Below, in pieces: positions 37,301 through 46,559 of a stretch of 64,000 nucleotides of DNA. Location: positions 124,001 to 188,000 of the forward strand of contig JAQJVL010000744.1 in NCBI GenBank assembly GCA_035578905.1, written 5' to 3'. The stretch's first letter is position 1; the number at the start of each line of letters is the position of its first letter. The notes under the pieces are model-generated. The model ran no database searches. It had not been told where the DNA came from and saw only the letters and a program-made list of their open reading frames with translations. The DNA comes from Stictocephala bisonia (taxonomy: Eukaryota; Arthropoda; Insecta; Hemiptera; Membracidae). The position numbers and the translations under genes were made by a program.

Positions 37301-38609
37301 TTTTGCAGTATAACTCGGCTGTTTTTTATCCGTTTTTGTTGAAACAAACGCTGTGAATATTATAATAAGATTTACTAAAAAACAATATTCTGGCATTTTG
37401 TTGGTAAAACTAATCAGTTTTAGTTATTTCAGTTAGAACAAAATAAACGTCTGTCATTTCGAAACGGGTAATTAGTACGTGTATGGGTGGGCGGGTGGTT
37501 TAATACTATTGTACGTGTATGGGTGGGTGGGTGGGTCATGTGTAGTGATGCATTAGTGATGCACCTCTTAAGACGATTAATTCATTAAGTCTACCAAACG
37601 TAAGCTATTCATTAGGTTTAGCTGCCTACAAAGTGCACAGTGATGCTGATGCGTATTAATGACTGTTTCTTGAACAACAATTCATAATTTTTTTCTTCTT
37701 TGTCTTGAGTCTTATTTGAACTAGCTAATACTTATCCTACTGAAACACATTTGTGTAGGGTGAGTTACATACATTGTAATTTTAGCCTGAAATACGGAAT
37801 CAAAAAAAGACATAAAAGAAAGTATTGAATATTAAATATAGACCTACTATAGGGTAGTAAAATCATGAAGTTTCACAATCGAACCTTCAGTGGATCCAAA
37901 GTTATGAATTTTTATGTAAAAAACACATTAAGACAGATAGATGGAAAACTAAAGGTTTTAGGACATACATATGAAGTTTTTTGCTCATTTTTATGTGTAC
38001 AATAACATCCCAAATTATTGAAACAGTTTTACTGAACACCCTATATATATTGTAGCGATAACTTCATATTTTAATGTATTTTCATATCCACTTGCACTGT
38101 AATTTGACTGTGAATAGTGGAAATTCGAAATAAAAACAATTTTTTGTGTAATTTATTATTCTAAACAAAATTTAACACCAATTTGGTTTTAAATTTTCAA
38201 CAGCCCCTTAAAGATCTTTAAGTGCTATTTTAACTGATATATATTTTATTTTTATCAGAGAAATATAGAAAAACAGTTTTAGTTAGAGACTCGTAGTTTT
38301 TTTGATGATTTCAAAAAAATAGTTAGGTAGCTGAAAATATACATGTAAATTTAAAAAAAATAGTAGGAGAATATTAGTTAACTTATTAGGCTCTAAAAGG
38401 ACTATCGAATAGAATCTAATAAGATTTTTTTGTTATTATTTTTTTATTATTTTATTCTTATTAAGGACTTTTTAATAGGAATAGATTACAAAATCCCTTA
38501 ACTAATTCAGTATTATTTCTAAGGTATGTTTACTTTCTTTGATTCGTTTATTTAAAGATAAATACGTTGTTAATATTGTCTTAACATAATATAATATTAT
38601 CTTATTAAC

Positions 38610-38667
<58 letters not shown>

Positions 38668-38734
38668 TAATTTAGTTACCTTTGTCCAAATACTGATAGT
38701 ATAACTGTGGTTCTATATCTGTAGAGGAATTCAT
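17659..38734 (-). CDS. ELOVL: Very-long-chain fatty-acid elongase (ELO/ELOVL family), 7 coding exons
   Basis: Minus-strand gene assembled from exons 38734-38680, 35314-35124, 29401-29312, 28803-28747, 27581-27476, 25826-25690 and 17838-17659. All introns are GT-AG and phases agree at every junction (1, 0, 0, 0, 1, 0). The product is 271 residues, normal for the family. Motifs: KIIDLLDT at 124-131 (family KxxExxDT, here with Asp for Glu), the HxxHH box HLYHH at 147-151, [12 protein letters not shown] at 177-188 and TRIQLTQ at 208-214 (TxxQxxQ). Several hydrophobic segments fit a multi-pass ER membrane protein. ELO proteins condense malonyl-CoA with long acyl-CoA, the first step of each two-carbon elongation cycle. 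The C-terminus VKKE is Lys-rich but not a canonical KKxx signal. Family assignment is firm; substrate chain length cannot be told. The start ATG has an in-frame stop three codons upstream. Confidence 0.93.
17880..18047 (-). pseudogene. Decayed copy of ELO terminal exon (upstream copy)
   Basis: Starts TQF like exon 7 and aligns codon for codon for about 27 codons ([13 protein letters not shown] versus [13 protein letters not shown]). It then continues in a shifted frame as [12 protein letters not shown], against [12 protein letters not shown]. It is dead as an exon: the acceptor AG is AA (18049-18048), codon 9 is TAA, and the frame shifts. It lies about 229 bp upstream of exon 7. Confidence 0.75.
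18085..18225 (-). pseudogene. Probable further decayed ELO terminal-exon copy
   Basis: The minus strand reads [13 protein letters not shown]...LFFQYFILK, resembling the exon 7 block [11 protein letters not shown]...FYIQNYIVK with one residue fewer. The spacing to the previous copy (about 207 bp) fits the tandem period. The match is weaker than for the other copies. Confidence 0.4.
18740..22680 (-). pseudogene. Helitron Rep/helicase, broken by frameshifts and stops
   Basis: Minus-strand pieces in order: about 22680-22380, a run of 17-residue repeats ([16 protein letters not shown]); 22374-21506, the Helitron-like N-terminal domain ([26 protein letters not shown]); 21505-21251, the Rep HUH region, where GLPHAHILLWL of the family is [11 protein letters not shown], so the second metal-binding His is lost; about 21159-20800, the Rep Tyr region (KYKCKYVNK) with both tyrosines; 20475-19462, the Pif1-like helicase with Walker A PGGTGKT, Walker B IIWDECT and [12 protein letters not shown]; 19255-18740, the helicase C-terminus ([18 protein letters not shown]). 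Rep nicks and joins single strands and the helicase unwinds during rolling-circle transposition. Breaks lie at about 22375, 21980, 21505, 21200, 20780 and 19260-19460. Confidence 0.88.
22430..22680 (-). repeat. 51-bp coding tandem repeats in Helitron gene
   Basis: About five to six degenerate copies of a 51-bp unit coding for a REAVKKYxKxNPEVN-like 17-residue repeat. The plus strand shows the recurring cacagcctctctatgaactt pattern. Such repeats are known upstream of the Rep domain in some Helitron proteins. Confidence 0.75.
23015..23420 (-). pseudogene. OTU cysteine protease domain of the Helitron protein
   Basis: The minus strand reads [10 protein letters not shown] at about 23362-23390, matching the OTU catalytic Cys motif (DGxCxF). 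A frameshift follows, then SYLMYGN and VVEYVCSNW. About 100 residues on comes MHAHFEPL (about 23030), matching the catalytic His block. OTU domains accompany Rep/helicase proteins in several animal Helitrons and are thought to be deubiquitinase-like. The frame is broken twice. Confidence 0.7.
23520..24060. repeat. 281-bp tandem duplication in Helitron leader
   Basis: Two diverged direct copies beginning at about 23530 (aatatattagttatcatctt) and about 23811 (aaatatagtagctatcgtct). Both end with the ggctaggagcaacagct / ggaaacacct blocks. No coding content. Confidence 0.8.
25201..25689. other. ELO intron 6 remainder, no gene
   Basis: Sequence between the Helitron 5' end and ELO exon 6. I see nothing recognisable in it. 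Confidence 0.5.
25690..25826 (-). CDS. ELOVL: ELO exon 6 (NxxHxxMYxYY and [12 protein letters not shown])
   Basis: 137 bp, phase 1 to 0. Acceptor atttcttttcag, donor GTAATT. Codes for [29 protein letters not shown] and the start of the TxxQxxQ motif, all hallmark ELO blocks. Confidence 0.95.
26256..26640 (+). repeat. G-rich 36-bp minisatellite array (G-quadruplex-capable)
   Basis: About 11 diverged units, mostly 35-39 bp, of the type CCAATACCACTGTACGAGTA followed by a G-run segment such as TGGGCGGGTGGGT. Several units hold four GGG tracts separated by single bases. Because the unit is near 36 bp, all three forward frames stay partly open, giving artificial repetitive ORFs. The array lies in ELO intron 5 on the strand opposite to the gene. 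Confidence 0.9.
26636..26949 (+). CDS. Unidentified ORF directly after the minisatellite
   Basis: The frame runs open from the end of the repeat array to a TAG at 26947. It codes for about 104 non-repetitive residues with balanced, protein-like composition (for example [44 protein letters not shown]). Base composition is less A+T-rich than its surroundings, and an AATAAA lies about 95 bases after the stop. No clear start codon exists outside the repeats, so it may be a terminal exon, a fragment of a mobile element or a retrocopy. I do not recognise the family. It is antisense to ELO intron 5. Confidence 0.35.
27476..27581 (-). CDS. ELOVL: ELO exon 5 (histidine box)
   Basis: 106 bp, phase 0 to 1. 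Acceptor catacatttcag, donor GTATAC. Codes for [17 protein letters not shown] and the following aromatic membrane segment. HLYHH is the HxxHH box essential for condensing activity in ELO enzymes. Confidence 0.95.
27582..28746. other. ELO intron 4, no gene
   Basis: Holds a less A+T-rich patch at about 27675-27750 (cgctcgctgcgctcg and ggtcttcggctttgg), probably a fragment of an unidentified dispersed element. It also holds a tgagtgaatgagtgagtcag run at 28235-28262 resembling the Helitron 5' region, and an AT microsatellite at 28302-28349. Confidence 0.5.
28302..28349. repeat. (AT)n microsatellite
   Basis: A run of about 24 AT units. Confidence 0.97.
28747..28803 (-). CDS. ELOVL: ELO exon 4 (KxxDxxDT motif)
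   Basis: A 57-bp exon, 19 codons in phase 0/0, between acceptor ttttgtttcag and donor GTAAGTATG. It encodes [19 protein letters not shown], the KxxExxDT signature with Asp in place of Glu. Confidence 0.92.
29312..29401 (-). CDS. ELOVL: ELO exon 3 (CHP region)
   Basis: 90 bp in phase 0/0; acceptor cattctag, donor GTAAGTATT. It codes for a loop containing HSCHPAH, equivalent to the C-x-P region that precedes the KxxExxDT motif in ELO proteins. This is the least conserved exon; it is supported mainly by phase, strong splice sites and position. Confidence 0.78.
29850..32968. repeat. 47-bp satellite array in ELO intron 2
   Basis: About 65 units of a 47-bp repeat, built from gacagctagcaaatagacta and atgagaggcctactatctat followed by gccttag. 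The unit carries GCTAGC and AGGCCT palindromes. The left five or so units (29870-30060) are a distinct variant with aaaactggcaaatagagtaa. A larger duplication of about 736 bp is visible (for example acaatctttgccttggg at 30859 and 31595). No protein coding. Confidence 0.95.
32969..33464. other. ELO intron 2, no gene
   Basis: A+T-rich, unique-looking sequence between the satellite and the mariner-like relic. Nothing recognisable. Confidence 0.5.
33470..34260 (-). pseudogene. Mariner-like DDE transposase relic
   Basis: The minus strand contains, in order, [10 protein letters not shown] (about 33795-33756), FPNRW (about 33710), PARSPDI (about 33670) and WGHIKDVF (about 33620). These are hallmark blocks of the arthropod mariner-like DDE transposase family, where the Asp of QKDGAPP is the second catalytic acid and PARSPDL leads to the third. 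Stops (for example within GAPPL*G and VQ*PARS) and frameshifts break it. Sequence from 33860 to 34260 upstream is probably its decayed N-terminal part. It lies in ELO intron 2 in the same orientation as the host gene. Confidence 0.75.
34261..35123. other. ELO intron 2, no gene
   Basis: A+T-rich; no coding or repeat structure recognised. Confidence 0.5.
35124..35314 (-). CDS. ELOVL: ELO exon 2 (first membrane segments, LGPRAM motif)
   Basis: Acceptor after ttttgttaacag; donor GTAATT directly after WIIYM. It codes for the conserved N-terminal block: [11 protein letters not shown], a hydrophobic helix, [14 protein letters not shown] and the MVYNIIQV helix. The frame stays open to 35097, but the later GT at about 35101 gives an incompatible phase with exon 3. 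Confidence 0.93.
35400..35860 (+). repeat. Degenerate G-rich minisatellite
   Basis: Decayed units with gtgggtaggt, gacgtacgcgtgt and gtaggtgggtgggt belong to the 36-bp G-rich family. It begins about 85 bp upstream of ELO exon 2, in intron 1. Confidence 0.6.
37478..37545 (+). repeat. Two clean units of the G-rich minisatellite
   Basis: Two units of the form gtacgtgtatgggtgggcgg, with the intervening bases ttaatactatt. The second carries tgggtgggtgggtgggt, a perfect four-tract G-quadruplex motif. Confidence 0.9.
37722..37855 (+). repeat. Dispersed repeat, copy 1
   Basis: Shares about 130 bp with 39292-39410: the blocks tactgaaacacatttgtgta, acattgtaattttagcctga and gacataaaagaaa occur in both at the same spacing. 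Confidence 0.85.
38611..38665. repeat. (TA)n microsatellite
   Basis: About 27 TA units, ending 15 bases from the 3' edge of ELO exon 1. Confidence 0.97.
38680..38734 (-). CDS. ELOVL: ELO exon 1 (start codon)
   Basis: Codes for the first 18 residues ([18 protein letters not shown]) plus one base of codon 19. Donor GTAACT at 38679-38674. The phase-1 end joins exon 2 to give LDKEGVIDKW, matching the usual ELO start, in which a short acidic N-terminus leads into the D-x-W region. An in-frame TAG lies 12 bases upstream of the ATG. Confidence 0.85.
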
Positions 38735-38990
38735 CGCTATCTTCTAGTACTTCACGATTAAAAAAAAATATATATCATAGGTAAGACACTACTAGGTTCT
38801 GGCCACTATTGTTTAAAGAAGTTCCTGTGCAACGGTTCACAATCGATGAGCTGCTCAGACACTGCTCCGCGTAGCTTATCAAACACTAAAATATACAATC
38901 ACGGCAAGGGCAACCTGTTCAACTTTTTGCTGCACTGTCTGAGCCACTGGTGAAGTGATAAGGCAAGACGTGTGAAATATAAGCGGAAAC
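38735..38990 (-). promoter_or_regulatory. Possible ELO promoter and 5' UTR
   Basis: Upstream of exon 1 the composition becomes noticeably less A+T-rich (about 38800-38970). A TATA-like cttatattt lies on the minus strand at about 38973-38985. Roughly 30-40 bases downstream is a CTCAGACAGT segment that resembles an insect initiator. No experimental support is possible here, and a further upstream noncoding exon is not excluded. Confidence 0.25.
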
Positions 38991-41756
38991 AAACTATGAA
39001 TATGTAAGGGTTCTCGTCCTTATGAAGATGCCATTTCATGTTATGATGATAATAGAAACAAGACTGAATTTCCTTGAGGACATCACTTTTAATCTTTGCA
39101 AATGTATTACTTGACTTGTTTACAACTTATTTTACTGTCTTATATAACATTTGACATTTATGTTGTTAGACCAATGTTGTTTAAAATAATGCAGGGTCTC
39201 TAAAGTCATTAGTTTTGTAAAATCGTCTAATAAAATATTTCGGTGTACTAAAAAGAGTTCTAACATGATTTTCATTATTATTTTTTGTAACTAGCTAATA
39301 TTAAGCCTACTGAAACACATTTGTGTAAGGTGAGTTGCATACATTGTAATTTTAGCCTGAAATACGGAATGAAAAAAAGACATAAAAGAAATTATTGAAT
39401 ATTAAATTAATTTGTGTAGGTTTTTCTGCTGAACTGAAATACGAGATCTTTTCTTCTTATGCAAAATAATAACTGAGATATTTAATTAAAATGTTAAGTA
39501 GATTCCTTTGAGTTAGTAATTAGTAGCCTAGTATTTTAGAATATGCAGGTAACTTACCATGTAAATTATATTTTTAAAGTATTAAAATATTAAATTTATT
39601 AAATTACTTCATATTTTGTACAAGGTACACATTAGAAGAAGAGCATTACATTATCTTGAAGATCGCTGAAATACTAGGTAATTTACTAATAACATAACGA
39701 AACTTTTTTTCTTAAATACCTTAGTTTTATCTGTCGTAAGAAGGGATCGATGTAAAATTACTGTATAGGAGAAACATTTGTAGGATTAGTGTATTATTTA
39801 TTGTTTTAGAGAATATTTCAAAATCAATGTTTTTTAAGAGTACTTCCCGTTAAAAGTTACTTTGGATTTCTGTTTAGGGGGTTTATATTGAAAAGTTGAA
39901 ATATCTTGAAAATTAAGTAGGACCCCTTATCTTCATAATTACCGAATAATCTAATATGGCGTATGTTCTAAATTATTGATTAGGTAAACATTTAGGCAAT
40001 TATTTAATGATAATTTCCAGTAAAAATATTTTTCCTAGGAGATGTAAGGCTTCACAGCGTTAGATATATCCAAGCTTACAGCAAATACTTTTTTAAAGTA
40101 CCTTTATAAAAAAGTATATTGTGAAACCTGTGAGATTATAACTTCATGTAATACTGTAGTTACATTTTATTGTAACCCAGACTCTGTCCACTCCCGTGTA
40201 AATATAGTTTGGGTTCATGTTACTCTCTTACTTTATACATAAACAACTCTATTTAAATACCAGGTGTCTGAAAATGGTGGTTTTTTTCACATATTCACTG
40301 GTTTGATTGATTTGATACTTTTAATAGTGTATTAACAATCAATCCGAATAATTTAAGGGGAATAATGACTAACACATACCTTTGTAATATTTTTATAATA
40401 TAAAAATGGATATGCAAATCAGCAACTTTATTAGTTTTCGAATGCTTTGGTTTTTATGTATTATTTTTCTAATACACAAAGAAACATAATGCAATTTGTA
40501 AGTACATATTTTAAATCTCTGACGGCCAATTTTTTAAAGAGCGTAGTGATACTAAATAGTATTAAAATATAAGGCAACAAGAAGTTAAGGTTGGCAGTTA
40601 GTCTTGAAATACTCAGCAGTCATGACAGTTGAAAGCCTGACCTAGTCCTTTCATTGTAGATCTGAAGGCCTAGCCTACCTAACCAGTCATCTTATCAGGA
40701 TAAGTTTCATTCTATTTGATTTATTGGGTAATGAGGCCTTGAATATGACATTGAACTTGTATTTCATAGCAAATATTTGTAAATTCCTTGATGCTCATTT
40801 ACAATAATATATTAATAACCAGAGATTTCCTACATTTTTACCATATTTTCTAAGGGCCATTATTTAAAAATACGAATTATTTAGCTTGAGTTTTATATTC
40901 TCATTATAGATCTTAGCAATTCATCCAAATATAGTAGAAAGGTAAAAAGGTATTTCGACATTAAAATGCATATTTAAAAGTGGATCTGCTTCTTTGTGGA
41001 AGGTAGCTTTAGTTTTTTTTTTTTTTTTTTATATGAAATACATTAATAATGAAAACATATTATATACATTCAAAACAGACAGAAAATTATAAAATAATAT
41101 TAAAATTTCTTAAACATTCTTGAAGTTTTACAATTTTATTGACTAATAAAACCGAAGTACTTTATATTTTTTTAGTTCTACACATCCCTATCACCCATTA
41201 TGCTCAGGATATAAACTAAATTTTACAATTCGTTAGTGTATCCGATATGAAAAGGGAACATGCATTTCTGGAGATTCATTAATTTTAACAACAACAAAAA
41301 TGTTACTTCCGGATTAACTGATCTGATAATTGTTTTAATAAAACAGACTATTTCTAAGGGCTTGAGTTGAATAATTACATTCTTTCACGAGTGATTCTTT
41401 TTATTCAGTGGTTCCACGTTATTAGAAACATGTAAAAAAAATAAAAAAAACAGAGAAAATACAATCTAAATAATGAGGCGTACGAAATGGACAAGTACCC
41501 CAATTTTATCTTAGGAACTTGCGTGAGTGTTCAAAGGAATGAGCCTTTAAGACAGGATGACATTGATAAAGTTTAACAATCTTGCGGTTAATCACAACTC
41601 AATACGTAATAAAATACGTACACAAATACAATTCAATAGATTTAAATATTCTACAGATATATATTGTTTAGTAAACAGGTGGACGTATAGGAATAGAATA
41701 ATTTTAGAATATAACTGTATAGCACATTTGTCTATTTTGGCCCATAGAATCAGTTC
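38991..41756. other. No gene recognised; A+T-rich
   Basis: Upstream of the ELO gene. Apart from the dispersed repeat at 39292-39410 and a poly-T tract at 41013-41030, I see no coding or structural signal. Confidence 0.5.
39292..39410 (+). repeat. Dispersed repeat, copy 2
   Basis: Direct-orientation partner of the copy at 37722, about 1.57 kb away. The two copies flank ELO exon 1. Confidence 0.85.
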
Positions 41757-42045
41757 ATGGCATTTACCCACACATTACACATACATATGTGTCCCACCCA
41801 TACCGCACAGTGGTGATGGGCATACTACAACTGGTCATGGTAGTCGTGGTCGTATGATCAAACACTTAATGATACAACTCTTAATTATAGTTTAGCAAGA
41901 TTAATCAGCAATACAATCTTTTCACCAGGTACAAACAATTTAATTATGTTCAGTATAACAACGCTTTAAAAAATTAAGGCCCACCCATACACGTACAGTG
42001 GTATTGACCCACCCGCCCACCCATACACGTACAGTGGTATTGACG
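41757..42045 (-). repeat. C-rich-sense copies of the G-rich minisatellite
   Basis: Decayed units at 41757-41850 and two clean units at 41980-42045 (cacccatacacgtacagtgg with tattgacccacccg). This is the reverse complement of the 36-bp family. Confidence 0.85.
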
Positions 42046-42899
42046 TGAGAGCATATTAAAAACACGTACAGTGTTTTTAGTATAACGTACATCATATAAA
42101 ACACTGGAAAAAAATATGGCAAATTGGGTTTACTTTGTATTAAAATTATTTATTTTCGATCTATCAATTATGAAGAGGATGCAGCTTTACTATGCCTGAA
42201 GTAACAATGTTGTAAGGAAACATTACTTAATTATTACTTGTGTAATTATTAGGTATGTTTGGTAATATCCATTACTGGTAAAATAAAACGAACAATAAAA
42301 GTGTAAACTCTTTAAAGTGTATTTCACTTTATAGCCTACACAAGCTGGAATAAAATATGCTAAGATCCGTTGTTTTACTCCACAAAGCGTGTTTGTTAGT
42401 TTCGTAAATACAAATGTTTTCACCTATCATAAAATGTTTTGAAATGGACTTGTAAACCTCAGTTCAGATATAGGAACGTTAAGCTGTGTTCCATGATCCA
42501 CATAAAACGTGATTCATAAACTATTCCCGTTGTTAATATAAATAAAACTGTTAAATAAGAAATCGGAAAAAGTTATTTGAGAATCAAAACAAAAGCATTT
42601 TATGTTACAGCTGTGTAAATTTTGGAAAATTATCTCCAATCATTGCACGTTTTAATATCAGAGAATATTTATACTATATATACTTATGTCAATGGTGGAA
42701 CAGTAAGTAACTATATAAAAATGTATTCAGTTGAACCCGACTGTTAGGAATGACCTTTATTTATTCAAATAAAAAAGTGAGATTCATGGAACACCTCTTG
42801 ATATTGAGGAAGCGGAAGCCAGAAAGAAGGGCCACTGATTTGTTTAACGACACGATACGAAATTTAATGAATTGAAATAATTTAAAAAAAAATTAAATA
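42046..42899. other. No gene recognised
   Basis: A+T-rich; nothing recognised. Confidence 0.5.
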
Positions 42900-44210
42900 T
42901 TTTGTTTAACGAAGCAAAGTTAGGACCCTTAGGTCCTCTCTTACGCTTAACCACATAGAGAAAATACGATACATAACTATATTAAGTAAATCTAAAGCAT
43001 TCATATTTCTGCTCAACACAATAATTACAAATAAACAAAAATAAATAAATGTATAAAATAACAAACTATAACAATTAGCCTCAAATGTAAAATAACAAAA
43101 CGAAAGAACAAAACAAACAACTGAAATAATTTTAAAAACTAAATATAACAATAAATCAAAATAATTCCAAGAAATTAACCAACAAGCTAACATCATATAC
43201 TCAGTCCATCATTGACAGCACGACCAAGGCCTCCACTCCCATAAATCCACCAACAACCAGTCCCTCATTGCCGTGACAAACACACATCATATACTCAGTC
43301 CAACATTGACAACACGACCAAGGCCTCCACTCCCATAAATCCACCAACAACCAGTCTCTCAGTGCCGCGACAAACACACATCATATACTCAGTCCAACAT
43401 TGACAACACGACCAAGGCCTCCGCTCCCATAAATCCACCAACAACCAGTCCCTCATTGCCGTGACAAACACACATCATATACTCAGTCCAACATTGACAA
43501 CACGACCAAGGCCTCCGCTCCCATAAATCCACCAACAACCAGTCCCTCACTGCCGTGACAAACACACATCATATACTCAGTCCAACATTGACAGCACGAC
43601 CAAGGCCTCTCTCCCATAAATCCGCCAACAACCAGTCTCTCAGTGCCGTGACAAACACACATCATATACTCAGTCCAACATTGACAACACGACCAAGGCC
43701 TCCGCTCCCATAAATCCACCAACAACCAGTCCCTCACTGCCGTGACAAACACACATCATATACTCAGTCCATCATTGACAACACGACCAAGGCCTCCGCT
43801 CCCATAAATCCACCAACAACCAGTCCCTCACTGCCGTGACAAACACACATCATATACTCAGTCCAACATTGACAGCACGACCAAGGCCTCTCTCCCATAA
43901 ATCCGCCAACAACCAGTCTCTCAGTGCCGCGACAAACACACATCATATACTCGGTCCAACATTGACAGCACGACCAAGGCCTCTGCTCCCATAAATCCGC
44001 CAACAACCAGTCCCTCATTGCCGTGACAAACACACATCATATACTCAGTCCAACATTGACAGCACTACCAAGGCCTCCGCTCCCATAAATCCGCCAACAA
44101 CCAGTCTCTCAGTGCCGTGACAAACCGAGCTCGACTATCAATATTTCGAGTTAAAGGATAAATTTTATTCAACAAACTGCAGACAGTAACTGTAAAATAT
44201 TGTTAAAAAA
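42900..44210 (-). mobile_element. Non-LTR retrotransposon 3' end with internal 94-bp expansion
   Basis: The minus strand carries the 3' UTR (42900-43190) and the C-terminal codons of ORF2 of the same family as 45080-46500. The junction caaaccgagctcgactatca at 44123 matches 45430. Between them the segment around the ORF2 stop is repeated about ten times. The element is cut at about 44210, so it is a short 5'-truncated copy. Confidence 0.8.
43195..44125. repeat. 94-bp tandem array derived from a LINE ORF2 end
   Basis: Ten near-identical units (cagtcc marks at 43202, 43296, 43390, 43484, 43578, 43671 and onward at about 94). Each unit matches the single-copy sequence at about 45350-45440, which codes for the ORF2 C-terminus (AALRDWFSVDSWG). 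Open frames across the array are by-products of the repetition. Confidence 0.93.
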
Positions 44211-44479
44211 TAATTTGTTTATGTTTTGACTATGGTAAACTTATTTTTATCATTTCAGTGTTTTGGTGCTCTTATTTATTTGTAAACCTCTTTATACTCA
44301 TGATTTCTTGTTAGTAAACTATATCAATGGAAATCATAAATATGTACCCTACTTCATTGTGTAATTTAAAAAATGCTTATACATACTCTATCGGTCTATA
44401 ACAGTAGGCATGTAAAATTGTTAGCAAGAACATTTAATAAAACAAACTTATTTTATATTGTTATAATTCTTTCATTACG

Positions 44480-44570
44480 TTAAGTAAATGTATAAAAAAA
44501 CAAACTATAAAAATTAGCCTCAAATGTAAAATAACAAAACGAAAGAACAAAACAAACAACTGAATACGTT
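44480..44570 (-). repeat. Fragment of the same LINE 3' UTR
   Basis: Matches 43040-43125 (attagcctcaaatgtaaaat, caaaacgaaagaacaaaaca) in the same orientation. The remainder of 44211-45080 holds nothing recognisable. Confidence 0.8.
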
Positions 44571-45079
44571 TAATTTTGAATACATTCAAACATCCTTTAT
44601 ATAGATCAGGTGAAAAATTTTAAATAACATTAATATGATCAAGCTACCCAGCAATTCACTGTGGGAACCAATGGGCTTACAGTAAGCTCAACTATTAAAC
44701 CACAAATAACAAACTTAGTTTATAAAGTTGAATATCAGTTTAAAAGAATAGAAATAATGATTATGAATGAAATATTTCGTAATGCATATTGATGTAACAA
44801 TTTGTTGTTTCACAAAATGTTTACTGTCATTGCTTGACGTTTGCCAGATTTAAATCTCTTAGCATTTTTACTGACGAACAGATGACTCTTCATCATTTAT
44901 ACATTTTGATTCATCATTTTACATTTTCAATCAGCATATAAATTACATATTCCCATTATTACTTGTTTGTCATGAATAATCAAATACAGGAGTTTTCAAA
45001 ATGACCGAGTACTTATGTAAATAACAAACTATGGTATTTATATGACCTTAGTATGAAATAAAAACATTTATTTAGTGAG

Positions 45080-46500
45080 GCAAAGTTAGGCTTAACCTAA
45101 GAAAGAAAATTTAATAAAAAACAATAATGAGTTTTGTATGAACCAAAGCTGAGCACATTATTTAAAAGCCAAACAACAATATAAAATTAGATTTATAAGA
45201 TAATTAAAACTAAACAAATTAAGCATCAAGCGTGAAAGAACATACAACAAAGAAGAAAACAAAGAAATATGACTTACATGACCAAAAAATATATAAATAA
45301 ATAAATACAAATTATTCCATTAACTGATCACAATAAACACACACCACACGACTCAGTCTAACACTGACTGCACGGCCAAGGCCTACAACCCCCACGAATC
45401 CACTGAGAACCAATCCCTCAGTGCCGCAACAAACCGAGCTCGACTATCAATATTTCGAGTTGAAGGATCAAGTTTATTCCACAGTGTGCAGGCAGCGACA
45501 GTAACAGATCTATTGTAAAGTGCTGTTCGATGAGCTGGAATAGTTAACATTGATGAATGCTGACGCTTGTTCTGATTAGTGATGCTGAGGTTAAACACTA
45601 AATTTGAAGCTAAATAAGAAGGATTTTTTGGATTGAAGAAGATTGTACAGTGAAGATAAAATGTCGATCGTTCTATACTCGAGTAACTTTAGTAAATTTA
45701 AACGTCTAAAGTAAGGAGTGATTTGTTCATCTCGACGGAGATTGAAAATATAACGTAGACAGTAGTTCTGTGCTCGTTGAAGTTTATCTGAAAGATAGGT
45801 AGGCATGTCATTGATGACAACGTCACAGTAGTCAAAGTGGGAAAATACAAGAGTTTTCACTAGCATAATCTTAATATCTAAAGGTAAACAGTTATAATAT
45901 CTCTTAAGAGTGTAAATACCAACAGTAGAGTAAGTGTAGTATTCATAAGGAGTCCCAAGTTCTTAATTTTTTCACATTATTTAAGTGAGTTATTATCAAT
46001 AGAGATGCGGGGTACTGTATCAAGATCAATCTGTGCCATCAGTCTGTTATGTCCAATAATAATAGGTTGAGTCTTACTGTTATTCAGTTTTAAGCTGTGT
46101 CTGAACACTCACTCACTAATAGATTTAATGTCAGAATTCATTATATTACCTAACCCCTTCATTTAAGTCTGATACATCAACGCGATAGTATATTTTTAAG
46201 TCGTCAGCATAAAGGTAATATTTACAGTGAGAAATGCTGTTGGACAAGTCATTGATGTACAGAGTAAACAGTATAGGTCCAAGTACAGAACCCTGAGGGA
46301 CACCTTTGGTTATACTTCCCCAATTAGAGTATTCGTTATTCACATGTACACGCTGACGCCTGCCAGTCAGATAGGACTCAAACCAGTAAATACTGTCAGA
46401 CGAGAAAACAAGATGAGAAGGTTTGACTTTGAGAAAGTGACTATGTATAGTGTGCACGATGTTGTTAGACACATAATAGTATCCAGAATTATTTCTGGAG
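45080..46500 (-). pseudogene. Non-LTR retrotransposon ORF2, 3' part of RT to C-terminus
   Basis: 5'-truncated. The minus strand at 46472-46146 codes for the RT palm: FESYLTGRRQRV, GVPQGSVLGPILF and the catalytic box YLYADDLKIYY with both Asp intact. After a decayed stretch, 45866-45591 codes for the thumb/C-terminal part (LVFSHFDYCDVVINDM, LQRAQNYCLRYIF). At 45598-45383, ending in a stop, is LTIPAHRTALYN...WNKLD. The 3' UTR runs to about 45080. It belongs to the Jockey/CR1-like non-LTR group by motif style; the exact clade is not resolved. Confidence 0.88.
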
Positions 46501-46559
46501 TAGAAACTTCTTTTTCTGATAAAATTTTCTTAGTTAAATGATATTAAAATTGTTATACT

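Larger units (their letters stand above)
35861..38679. other. ELO intron 1, no gene
   Basis: A+T-rich. Contains AT-repeat tracts at 36765-36890, two clean G-rich minisatellite units at 37478-37545, one copy of a 135-bp dispersed repeat at 37722-37855, and a TA microsatellite at 38611-38665. Confidence 0.55.

Noticed and set aside
42906..43196. Minus-strand 96-residue hydrophobic ORF
   Set aside because: It lies in the A+T-rich 3' UTR of a LINE, which is also present at 44480-44570 without the frame.
43483..44033. Two 89-residue minus-strand ORFs rich in Trp and Cys
   Set aside because: They are by-products of the 94-bp tandem array derived from a LINE 3' end.
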